DNA of 5,115 bases from Acidobacteriaceae bacterium (GTDB taxonomy: Bacteria; Acidobacteriota; Terriglobia; Terriglobales; Acidobacteriaceae): the NCBI GenBank assembly GCA_003140655.1, contig PLKR01000159.1, forward strand, positions 473-5,587, given 5' to 3'. The notes beneath the pieces are model-generated. The model ran no database searches. It was not told where the DNA came from and saw only the letters and a list, made by a program, of their open reading frames with translations. A program made the position numbers and the translations under genes. Each line of letters begins with the position of its first letter. The stretch's first letter is position 1. This document shows positions 1-4,881 of the stretch, piece after piece.

Positions 1-467
1 TAGGAAATGTTCTGACCATCCCGGAGCCCGAGGTGCCGGACGCGCGCCAACTCTATCTGGAGCGTTATGCCAACAGCAAGTACTGGGTGGATTTTGAAGA
101 CTTTTCTTTTTACCGCATGGATGTGTTGGATGTTTACTACGTGGGCGGCTTCGGGGTAATGGGCTGGGTGGCGGCGTCGGACTACAACCAGGCGCAGCCC
201 GACCCGCTGGCCGACGCCGCAGCCGGAATTCTCGAACACATGAATACCGACCACAAGGATGCTCTCGTCCTGCTGGCCCGGGCGTTTGCCGGCATCGACT
301 CTCAGGAGGCGGTGATGACCTCGGTGGATCGTCTCGGTTTTCACGTGCGACTGAAAACGCCAGATGGCATGAAAGGTGCGCGCATTGCGTTCTTGCGGGA
401 GGTCAGCAATCCAGGCGAAACCCGAAAAGTTCTAGTGGAGATGGTGCAGCAGGCCCGGCAACTCTGA
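1..467 (+). CDS. HugZ-like pyridoxamine-phosphate-oxidase-fold protein with C-terminal DUF2470 domain, 5' truncated
   Basis: The frame is open to the left edge (first whole codon at 3), so the N-terminus lies outside the window. The GTG at 33 is just an internal Val codon. About 154 residues are visible. The first ~57 are the end of an FMN-binding split beta-barrel: an aromatic-rich DFEDFSFYRMDV segment leads into a GGFG motif at visible residues 48-51. A linker follows, then a DUF2470-type domain (about 68-150) carrying the characteristic EHMNTDH motif at 78-84. This two-domain order is that of HugZ-like proteins, some of which bind heme and degrade it; many others are annotated only as pyridoxamine 5'-phosphate oxidase-like flavoproteins. 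The heme or flavin residues of the N-terminal half cannot be checked, so the substrate is open. It is probably a cytoplasmic, soluble protein. The gene converges on the cold-shock gene, with a shared hairpin between them. Confidence 0.85.
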   Translation, partial: GNVLTIPEPEVPDARQLYLERYANSKYWVDFEDFSFYRMDVLDVYYVGGFGVMGWVAASDYNQAQPDPLADAAAGILEHMNTDHKDALVLLARAFAGIDSQEAVMTSVDRLGFHVRLKTPDGMKGARIAFLREVSNPGETRKVLVEMVQQARQL

Positions 468-497
468 GATTCTAATTGTTAGATTCCAAGCGAAAAT

Positions 498-523
498 GCC
501 CGCGATCCTTTCGGATCGCGGGC
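498..523 (-). terminator. Strong hairpin between convergent genes; intrinsic terminator for csp, possibly bidirectional
   Basis: A perfect 11-bp inverted repeat (GCCCGCGATCC at 498-508, GGATCGCGGGC at 513-523) encloses a 4-nt loop. Read on the minus strand the loop is GAAA, a GNRA-type tetraloop, and the stem is followed by ATTTTCG, a short U-tract. This suits termination of the csp transcript, whose stop codon lies 27 bp upstream. On the plus strand the tail (ACCTTGTTGT) is poorer in U, so terminating the HugZ-like gene here is possible but less certain. Confidence 0.8.
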
Positions 524-550
524 ACCTTGTTGTACTCAGAAAGCGGTCGC

Positions 551-754
551 TCAGACAGCCTGGACGTTTTCCGCTTGCCAGCCCTTGGGGCCCTTGGTCA
601 CGTCGAACTGCACGGTTTGGCCCTCTTGCAGGCTGCGGAAGCCGCCAGCCTGAATCGCCGAGAAATGCACGAAAACGTCTTCGCCATTCTGACGGCTGAT
701 AAAGCCATAGCCTTTGGCGTCGTTAAACCACTTCACTGTTCCTTGTTCTGCCAT
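551..754 (-). CDS. csp: Cold-shock domain protein (CspA family), 67 aa
   Basis: A complete single-domain cold-shock protein of the usual length for the family (about 65-70 aa). The RNP1 motif KGYGFI is at residues 14-19 and RNP2 VFVHF at 27-31, preceded by the GTVKWFN strand at 5-11. The aromatic residues W9, F10, F18, F28, H30 and F31 form the usual surface that stacks on single-stranded RNA or DNA. Family members are cytoplasmic RNA chaperones that melt secondary structure, and may be cold-induced or constitutive. The ATG at 752-754 has AGGA (minus strand, 761-764) six bases upstream, which supports the start. A candidate promoter lies about 120 bp upstream, so the message would carry a long leader, as cspA-type genes often do. 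The strong hairpin at 498-523 ends the unit. The gene appears monocistronic; which paralogue it is cannot be decided here. Confidence 0.97.
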   Translation of the reverse strand: MAEQGTVKWFNDAKGYGFISRQNGEDVFVHFSAIQAGGFRSLQEGQTVQFDVTKGPKGWQAENVQAV

Positions 755-867
755 TGATAGTCCTATTCTTGTTTCTTTGGATTGTGCTGAGAAGAATCGC
801 TGCTAGTGAGGGGGTGACGCTGGTTGGCGATACCGACCTTCAACCGCTTGTGAATCAAACTTAGCTG
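755..867 (-). promoter_or_regulatory. Predicted long 5' leader of the csp mRNA
   Basis: From the predicted start of transcription (near 867) to the csp start codon is about 112 nt with no ORF I would call. It contains an imperfect hairpin: minus-strand GCGGTTG (847-841) can pair with CAACCAGC (826-819) across a 14-nt loop, with a single bulged A. The csp ribosome binding site AGGA (761-764) sits at the far end in an A/U-rich, probably open stretch. Long structured leaders on cspA-type mRNAs are known to control stability and translation with temperature. That this one does so is inference from position and length only. Confidence 0.4.
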
Positions 868-873
868 GTTCTT

Positions 874-902
874 ATTATACACTTCGAAGCGAAAATCAAG
901 AA
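874..902 (-). promoter_or_regulatory. Candidate sigma-70 promoter for csp
   Basis: The minus strand carries a perfect -10 hexamer, TATAAT, at 879-874. The -35 is less clear. TTCTTG at 902-897 gives the ideal 17-bp spacing but matches TTGACA poorly. TTGATT at 899-894 matches better but leaves only 14 bp. The region is A/T-rich relative to its surroundings. Transcription would start near 867 and run into csp. Confidence 0.55.
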
Positions 903-972
903 AAAATCTTGTACACGCCCTTCTATCCCCTGGAACGGCTAACCCCCCTAAAACGCTGCCAACACGACTTGT

Positions 973-1128
973 TCACTCCGAGTATCCGTCGGAGTTGCCA
1001 TCGTCTTCATCTTCTTCGTCGTCCTCGTCGTCTTCCTCTTCTTCGTCCGGCTCTTCCCGGACCAGGGCGTCGACAGCCACCGGACTCTCTGCATGGTCGG
1101 AATCGACTAATTCTGGAATTCTGCTCAT
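973..1128 (-). CDS. Small, extremely acidic protein of unknown function, 51 aa
   Basis: The ORF runs from ATG at 1126-1128 to TGA at 973-975. It encodes 51 residues, 25 of them Asp or Glu against only two Arg and no Lys. The first 24 residues (MSRIPELVDSDHAESPVAVD then ALVR) are mixed and may form a short helix. Residues 25-43 are acidic at 18 of 19 positions (P27 is the exception). The end is GNSDGYSE. The start is supported by AGGA seven bases upstream (minus strand), with a second AGGAGG further back. Both GAA/GAG and GAC/GAT codons are mixed, so the tract is not a simple triplet-repeat expansion. No domain is recognised. Acidic tails of this kind can bind basic proteins or metal ions, or mimic nucleic acid; nothing here says which. 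It lies upstream of csp on the same strand, but csp seems to have its own promoter. It could be a chance ORF, but the ribosome binding site and sharp composition argue for a gene. Confidence 0.65.
   Translation of the reverse strand: MSRIPELVDSDHAESPVAVDALVREEPDEEEEDDEDDEEDEDDGNSDGYSE
975..995 (-). repeat. 7-bp inverted repeat spanning the stop codon of the acidic-protein gene
   Basis: ACTCCGA (975-981) and TCGGAGT (989-995) form a perfect 7-bp stem with a 7-nt loop, covering the last codons and stop of the acidic-protein gene. On the minus strand it is followed by GAACAAGTCG with no U-tract, so it is not a convincing intrinsic terminator. It may stabilise the 3' end of the message or be fortuitous. 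Confidence 0.3.
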
Positions 1129-1134
1129 CTTTTG

Positions 1135-1155
1135 ATCCTAAACCTCCTAATCCTA
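1135..1155 (-). promoter_or_regulatory. Repeated Shine-Dalgarno-like TAGGA motifs before the acidic-protein gene
   Basis: On the minus strand three near-identical hexamers lie upstream of the ATG at 1128: TAGGAT (1155-1150), TAGGAG (1149-1144) and, after GTT, TAGGAT (1140-1135). The last one places AGGA seven bases from the start codon, a normal spacing. The middle one gives a fuller AGGAGG but is 14 bases away. The set supports this ATG as a real start; the duplication itself is unusual. Confidence 0.5.
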
Positions 1156-1301
1156 GACCTCGCAGGCCTTACCTACTGCAACGACAACTGGAGGAGAGCT
1201 AAGGACTAGCCAAGGGGCCGCGGACCCTTAGGAGAGGTGGCGCGCCGGGAATTCGTAGGAACGAAGATGGGGTCCGACGCGCCGCCGAGAGCCGCAGCCT
1301 G

Positions 1302-1466
1302 TCAGCCGTGACCCTTTGCTACTCTCGGTCGACGGTACACGGTTTGCCATTCCGGCGTCTGTTCAAATTTATACACTTTCACAGAGGTGCACTTGCGCCT
1401 TCCGCAGTCCCATTTTGGAAACGAGCGATGGTTGGTGCAACGCTTTTGCAATTTTTCATTGGACAT
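1302..1466 (-). CDS. Possible small Cys-containing protein, 54 aa (weak)
   Basis: From ATG at 1464-1466 the minus strand is open for 54 codons. The product is basic, with three Cys (residues 9, 21 and 26) in the arrangement CTNH, W-D-C, RRKC, followed by a strand-like stretch KVYKFEQTPEWQTVYRR. That spacing could suit a small metal-binding or disulfide protein, and the second half reads like beta strands. Against it: no Shine-Dalgarno sequence precedes this ATG or the in-frame GTG at 1494-1496, the length is within chance expectation, and I recognise no family. If real, it would be transcribed toward the acidic-protein gene. Confidence 0.22.
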   Translation of the reverse strand: MSNEKLQKRCTNHRSFPKWDCGRRKCTSVKVYKFEQTPEWQTVYRRPRVAKGHG

Positions 1467-1566
1467 CGGACTATTTCGTGTTTTAGCTTGAACCACCCTC
1501 GATCCGTTACAGAGTGCGCAAACGCGATTCGGCAGTTCGACTGGCGCGAGAAACGCTTGGAGATTT

Positions 1567-2148
1567 ATGGGGAATTTCTATACCGACGTAATCTCCCAGG
1601 ACGCGCAGTTTGACTCGGTGACGCGGGTCGGTGACGCTTCCTTGCTCGAACCTACGATGCGCCAACTCGTGGAGGGCATACTCTCTGCCGCCGGCCAGAT
1701 GGGAATCGAAGTCATGATCTACGAAACCTATCGCAGCCAGGACCGCCAGCAGGAACTCTTCAACCAGGGCGCCACCAAGCTTCGAACCGTGGGCGTACAT
1801 CACTACGGGCTGGCCTGTGACATCGTCCGCGTGGTGGGCGGAGAGCCTTGCTGGAAAGGTGATTTCTCTTTCCTGGGACAGCTCGCGCAGAGTGGCGGTC
1901 TAATCTGGGGCGGCGACTGGGGCTCTCCCAACATCAAGCATAACTTCGTCGACAGCGTGCATGTGCAGCGCTGCACGGTTTCCAGGCAAGCCGATCTCTT
2001 CGCCGGCGCCTGGTATCCCGACGAGACCTACAACCCGTACGACGATGGGCAACATCTCTTCGCCGCTGCCAAGGCCACTGCAATAAAGCCGCCAGCCAAG
2101 GCTGGGGTAAGGATGGGGAGATCACGCACAAACAGCAAACGAACCTAG
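1567..2148 (+). CDS. M15-family peptidoglycan peptidase (L-Ala-D-Glu / D-Ala-D-Ala type, endolysin-like), 193 aa
   Basis: This is a zinc peptidase of the VanY/endolysin M15 group, which cuts peptide cross-links of peptidoglycan. Visible motifs in order are ETYRSQDRQQELFNQG (53-68), the substrate-binding segment; HHYGLACD (78-85), which supplies zinc ligands H78 and D85; WGGDW (114-118); and DSVHVQ (129-134), which supplies the likely catalytic D129 and third zinc ligand H132. All key residues are present, so the enzyme should be active. There is no signal peptide or membrane segment, as in phage endolysins of this family; no holin or phage structural gene is in the window. The last ~25 residues (from about 169) are rich in Lys and Arg and lie outside the catalytic fold. 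The start at ATG 1567 has TTGGAG four bases upstream, a short spacing. The role could be lysis, a domesticated phage enzyme, or recycling; the exact bond cleaved cannot be told from sequence. Confidence 0.85.
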   Translation: MGNFYTDVISQDAQFDSVTRVGDASLLEPTMRQLVEGILSAAGQMGIEVMIYETYRSQDRQQELFNQGATKLRTVGVHHYGLACDIVRVVGGEPCWKGDFSFLGQLAQSGGLIWGGDWGSPNIKHNFVDSVHVQRCTVSRQADLFAGAWYPDETYNPYDDGQHLFAAAKATAIKPPAKAGVRMGRSRTNSKRT

Positions 2149-2244
2149 ACAGGCGGTACTTTGCCAGCCTCTCTTACTTATAGTCATTCTAAGAAATCCA
2201 ACAAATGTCTTCCCGTGTTAGCCTTACCTGGAGAGGGGGTACTA

Positions 2245-2472
2245 ATGATCATGAACAAAGTGGTTGCTTCCCTGCGTAAAGAGTACTCGCGACTTGAAAA
2301 AGAGATGGGACAAGTAGGAAAAGCGCTAGACGCACTTGGCCACGCCGGGGGAAAGAAGCTCCAGAAGACAGGCCGTACCTTGAGCAAAGAAGCTCGCAGA
2401 CGAATCGCCGAAGCGCAAAAACTACGCTGGGCCAAAGTCCGAAAGGCAGCCACCAAGCTGGTCAAGTCGTAA
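2245..2472 (+). CDS. Small highly basic protein with RxxIAxAQKxRWAK motif, putative nucleic-acid binding, 75 aa
   Basis: I place the start at ATG 2245-2247 because a purine-rich ribosome binding site (GGAGAGGGGG, 2230-2239) lies five bases before it; a second ATG at 2251 is possible. An in-frame ATG at 2161 would add 28 residues but puts the ribosome binding site inside the gene. The 75-residue product has 21 Lys/Arg and 6 Asp/Glu. Residues 5-31 have a heptad-like helical pattern, 32-43 are a Gly/Lys-rich hinge, and 45-74 form a basic helix with the motif SKEARRRIAEAQKLRWAKVR (47-66). Similar 'S-x-E-x-R-x-R-I-A-x-A-Q-x-x-R-W-A-K' stretches occur in many small bacterial proteins of unknown function, and are often suspected of binding DNA. 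I cannot name a family. It follows the M15 gene by 96 bp on the same strand but probably has its own message. Confidence 0.75.
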   Translation: MIMNKVVASLRKEYSRLEKEMGQVGKALDALGHAGGKKLQKTGRTLSKEARRRIAEAQKLRWAKVRKAATKLVKS

Positions 2473-2495
2473 GCAGAGGAATGTTTTCGTAAGCA
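2467..2495 (+). repeat. Short direct repeat TCGTAAGCA around the stop codon
   Basis: The 9-mer TCGTAAGCA occurs at 2467-2475, covering the TAA stop of the basic-protein gene, and again at 2487-2495, exactly 20 bp later. It is too short to name as an attachment site and could be chance. Confidence 0.3.
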
Positions 2496-2499
2496 CCGC

Positions 2500-2550
2500 A
2501 GCTGGCCTCGTTCGTAACTTCTTCTAAAACTTGCGGGCGAGGCCCCAGCT
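2500..2550 (+). terminator. Weak inverted repeat after the basic-protein gene
   Basis: AGCTGGCCTCG (2500-2510) can pair with CGAGG-CC-CCAGCT (2538-2550), giving 11 base pairs with a 2-nt bulge and a 27-nt loop. It lies 28 bp past the stop codon. No U-tract follows, so it is at best a 3' stabilising hairpin or a factor-dependent terminator. Confidence 0.25.
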
Positions 2551-2685
2551 TCGGACACGGCAACTCGCCTGCCCACTGCATTGGCTGTGACATGAAAAAG
2601 GTGAGCGGCAAATCAGACCCGAGGCATGTTCCCACGTCATTAGCGGAGGGCGGAAAGTGCGGCGTAAGCGAGACGACGCTTTCTG

Positions 2686-3051
2686 TTAACCACTGGCAGC
2701 GAGTTCCTTCGCAAAGGCGGTGGTAACTGCCTGCTGTACTTCTGCTGCCGCTGTAGAAACTGCTTCTCGCACTTCTTTGGCAGACGCTGCCGCTTCAGGC
2801 TTATTCAAGCGCACCCGGAACTCGATGCGTTCACACTTCGACATACTCTCATAGAAGCAGCGGTAGGCGTTGAGCTGCTCTTTCAGATCGACTTCCAGTT
2901 CTGTGTTGCACACAGCGCAGTTGGGTGATATCAACTTTTCTTGGTAGTTCGTAGTTTCAAAATCAAATATCGTCCCGTGTCCGCACTTGCCGCAGGCGAG
3001 GCTTATTACATGAAGTTCTTTGACATTGAAAACCAGTTCCTGTTCGCTCAT
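2686..3051 (-). CDS. Small zinc-ribbon protein with Ala-rich C-terminal helix, unknown function, 121 aa
   Basis: The ATG at 3049-3051 has a strong ribosome binding site on the minus strand (AGGGGAG, 3065-3059) seven bases upstream. The N-terminal half holds two CxxC knuckles, CGKC at 20-23 and CAVC at 45-48, separated by 21 residues with short strands between: a classical zinc-ribbon layout. Two more Cys (65 and 73) lie in the following segment. The C-terminal part (about 85-121) is rich in Ala, Glu, Lys and Val with an amphipathic spacing (KEVREAVSTAAAEVQQAVTT), probably one long helix that could oligomerise or bind a partner. There is no signal peptide or membrane segment, so it should be cytoplasmic. 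Zinc binding is inferred from the Cys pattern. I recognise no named family. It is divergent from the secreted-protein gene at 3224, sharing a 172-bp intergenic region. Confidence 0.8.
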   Translation of the reverse strand: MSEQELVFNVKELHVISLACGKCGHGTIFDFETTNYQEKLISPNCAVCNTELEVDLKEQLNAYRCFYESMSKCERIEFRVRLNKPEAAASAKEVREAVSTAAAEVQQAVTTAFAKELAASG

Positions 3052-3145
3052 TTGAAAGCTCCCCTATCCGGAGCTATCGGCTGCTCCAAGCTCAGGGACA
3101 GTTACTAAAGTCCAAAGTAGTCCAGCACCACTTCGAAGCCCACCC

Positions 3146-3175
3146 TTGATAGAACCTGTTGGGTTGGCATAGAAT
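3146..3175 (+). promoter_or_regulatory. Candidate sigma-70 promoter for the secreted-protein gene
   Basis: TTGATA (3146-3151) and TAGAAT (3170-3175) are each one base off consensus and are 18 bp apart. Transcription would start near 3182, leaving a leader of about 40 nt before the ATG at 3224. This is the best two-hexamer promoter match that I found in the window. Confidence 0.5.
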
Positions 3176-3223
3176 CGCTCCTCTTCAACCAATCCAAGAG
3201 TCTGCTTCTCAAACCGAAGGGAT

Positions 3224-3685
3224 ATGAAAGCAAAACCGATTCTACTCACCCTGGCTCTGTGCTTTGTAGCGGCATTGGGCTTCGCGAGCAACCCGAATAT
3301 GGGCACCTGGAAACTGAACGAGGCCAAATCGAAGTTTCCCCCAGGAGCCCCGAAAAACCAAACGGTCGTATACGGGGCCGCGGGCGACAAGGTGAAAGTC
3401 ACCGTGGATGGCGTCGACGGCGAGGGTAAGCCCACGCACAACGAGTGGACAGGAATGTTCGACGGGAAAGACTACCCGCTCACCGGCGATCCAAATGCAG
3501 ACACGCGGGCATACAAGAAGATTGATGACCGCACGACCGAATTAACCAATAAGAAGGGCGGTAAAGTTGTTGCCATGGGTAAGATTGTCATTTCGGCCGA
3601 CGGCAAGAGCCGCACCGTCACGGTAAGCGGAACCGACCCGATGGGCAAGAAGATGGAATCCACCGCGGTGTACGACAAGCAGTAG
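3224..3685 (+). CDS. Secreted small protein of unknown function ('GTWKLN' type), 153 aa
   Basis: The product begins with a clear Sec signal peptide: K2 and K4, a hydrophobic core ILLTLALCFVAALGF (6-20), and likely cleavage after A21. The Cys at 13 is inside the core and does not fit a lipobox, so this is not a lipoprotein. The mature part opens with NPNMGTWKLNEAKSKF (23-38), then alternating short strands with many Gly and Asp turns (FDGKDYPLTGDPNADT, then KKGGKVV and SADGKSRTVTVSGTDPMGKK), ending in AVYDKQ. This suggests a small beta-barrel or lipocalin-like fold in the periplasm or outside the cell. I recall similar proteins, usually present as several paralogues, in Acidobacteriota; none has a function I can cite. 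The start is fixed by the signal peptide; the ribosome binding site (GAAGG, 3216-3220) is close to the ATG. Convergent with the permease gene. Confidence 0.82.
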   Translation: MKAKPILLTLALCFVAALGFASNPNMGTWKLNEAKSKFPPGAPKNQTVVYGAAGDKVKVTVDGVDGEGKPTHNEWTGMFDGKDYPLTGDPNADTRAYKKIDDRTTELTNKKGGKVVAMGKIVISADGKSRTVTVSGTDPMGKKMESTAVYDKQ

Positions 3686-3733
3686 CGTGCAGGAAATCGG
3701 GGACTTTTCGGGGAGGTGGGCGTCTGGAGTCAA

Positions 3734-3747
3734 GGCCGGAAGCCGGC
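3734..3747. repeat. Short GC-rich inverted repeat between convergent genes
   Basis: The sequence GGCCGGAAGCCGGC contains GCCGG and CCGGC around a 3-nt loop, in the 70-bp gap between the secreted-protein gene and the permease gene. The stem is only 5 bp and no U-tract follows on either strand. It may help to end transcription, but evidence is thin. Confidence 0.25.
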
Positions 3748-3755
3748 GCCACATC

Positions 3756-4871
3756 CTAAGTCCACCGGAACCACTTTAGCGCCAGCAGGAACGAGATACC
3801 ACCCCACGCAGCCATCACCAGGAGCCGCGGCCATTGATGGACGAGCGGTGTGCCTTCCAGAATGCTTGCCCGCAGCGCATCGTTGAGGGCCGTCAGCGGC
3901 AGCGCCTTGATCAGCGGTTGAATCACCGCGGGAAAGCGCTCGTAAGAAAAGAACACGCCGGAAAAAATCCACATGGGCATCATCACCAAATTCATGAGCC
4001 CGCTCACGCTCTCGATCTTCTGCGCCCGGCTTGCGGTCAGCAATCCTAATCCGCCAAAGGTCATCGCTCCCGCCGAACCCAGCAGCACAATTGCAAACAC
4101 CGATCCCATCACTTTCATGTGGAACACGATGACGCCGAGGGTCAGCAACAATCCGATTTCAATGATCATCAGCACCAGGCGGCTCGAAAGCAGCGCCAGC
4201 AGAAAATCTCCCCGGCGCATAGGTGTACTCACGAAGCGCTTCAGCAGTTTGCGTTGCCGCATGTCCACCAGCGCAAATCCGATGCCCCACATCCCGGAGT
4301 TCATCAGGTTCATCCCCAGCAGTCCGGGAATCAGGAAGTCGATGTAGCGCGAACCCGGCTCGGAAGAGGTCACCACGGTGGTCGCGACCACATCTTTGCG
4401 GCCGGCCGCCGTCTGCAGCGCATCGTCTACTTCGGCGCGGGCCAGCACGCTCTCCGGCCGTGCCGGATCGTAGCGATAGCGAAGTCCACCCGCGCCATCC
4501 GGTTCAATCACAAGATCGTATTTCCCCAGACGGAAGCCCTTCCGCGCTGCGTCACCATCCCGCACATCGATCTTGAATGCTGCACGCCGCGGGGAACGCT
4601 GCAACAGCCCTTCGGCTTCCTGCGCTCCGGTTCCCGCCGCAATCGCAACCGAGGACGCGTCCCCCGGCTTGTTGCGGAAGGCAATCCCCAGCCCCGTCGC
4701 CAGCAACAGCGGAAACACGAAGACCCAGAACACTACCTCCGGTTCGCGCTTCAATTCCAGCATGCGCGCCATGAGAAGATGAAGGTATCCGGCCCACCGT
4801 CCGTTCCGCTCGGGCGGCCGTCTCCGGCGAACGATTTTTTCCACAACGGGTGTTTGCTCCGCAACGCTCAT
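3756..4871 (-). CDS. ABC-2 type transporter permease, 371 aa
   Basis: This is an integral membrane subunit of an ABC exporter of the ABC-2 class. After a basic cytoplasmic N-terminus (RRRRPP at 15-20) comes TM1 at about 46-65, then a large extracytoplasmic domain (66-175), then five more predicted membrane helices near 177-200, 225-250, 255-280, 288-308 and 348-367. The layout of one helix, a large soluble loop and a five-helix block fits the ABC2_membrane_3 type. The stretch DMRQRKLLKRFVSTPMRRGDFL (203-224, cytoplasmic) and the PMWIFSGVFFSYERFP segment (299-314) are typical of drug or lipid exporters in this family. There is no ATPase domain; the partner ATPase must be encoded elsewhere, probably upstream beyond the window. 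The substrate is unknown. The start (ATG 4869-4871) follows the thioredoxin-like gene by ten bases, with only a weak AGG nine bases upstream, so translation is probably coupled. Confidence 0.9.
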   Translation of the reverse strand: MSVAEQTPVVEKIVRRRRPPERNGRWAGYLHLLMARMLELKREPEVVFWVFVFPLLLATGLGIAFRNKPGDASSVAIAAGTGAQEAEGLLQRSPRRAAFKIDVRDGDAARKGFRLGKYDLVIEPDGAGGLRYRYDPARPESVLARAEVDDALQTAAGRKDVVATTVVTSSEPGSRYIDFLIPGLLGMNLMNSGMWGIGFALVDMRQRKLLKRFVSTPMRRGDFLLALLSSRLVLMIIEIGLLLTLGVIVFHMKVMGSVFAIVLLGSAGAMTFGGLGLLTASRAQKIESVSGLMNLVMMPMWIFSGVFFSYERFPAVIQPLIKALPLTALNDALRASILEGTPLVHQWPRLLVMAAWGGISFLLALKWFRWT

Positions 4872-4881
4872 AGCCGATTGC

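Larger units (their letters stand above)
1129..1566. other. Intergenic stretch of 438 bp without a confident gene
   Basis: This stretch separates the acidic-protein gene (-) from the M15 peptidase gene (+), so it should hold divergent promoters. I found no hexamer pair on either strand that I would defend. The part at 1200-1300 is GC-rich (GGCGCGCC, CCGCGG). The part at 1360-1480 is A/T-richer and holds one short Cys-containing ORF on the minus strand, listed separately. No tRNA, rRNA or insertion-sequence ends were recognised. Confidence 0.6.

Noticed and set aside
488..896. Ten-base repeat AAGCGAAAAT at 488-497 and 887-896, flanking the csp gene
   Set aside because: Too short to mean an insertion or recombination footprint; one copy is in the terminator tail and the other in the promoter region, so A-rich chance similarity is enough.
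909..1202. 97-codon plus-strand ORF over the acidic-protein gene
   Set aside because: The product is a Leu/Arg/Pro-rich string, the antisense reading of GAA/GAC codons, with no ribosome binding site.
1447..1480. Possible promoter for the M15 gene (TTGCAA or TTGGAC with a -10 about 17 bp later)
   Set aside because: The matching -10 hexamers (GACTAT, TTTAGC) agree at only three of six positions.
1308..1613. 101-codon plus-strand ORF running into the M15 gene
   Set aside because: It overlaps the M15 start out of frame and has no recognisable motif or ribosome binding site.
2184..2576. 130-codon minus-strand ORF opposite the basic-protein gene
   Set aside because: It is antisense to a gene with a good ribosome binding site; the product has low-complexity Ser/Arg/Pro composition and no motif, as expected of a shadow frame.
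3224..3265. Possible lipobox Cys (C13) in the secreted protein
   Set aside because: The preceding residues LAL do not fit the lipobox, and the Cys lies in the middle of the hydrophobic core with the Sec cleavage site eight residues later.
3695..3722. G-rich run on the plus strand (GGGG, GGGG, GG, GGG) suggesting a G-quadruplex
   Set aside because: One of the four G tracts has only two bases, so at most a weak two-layer structure is possible.
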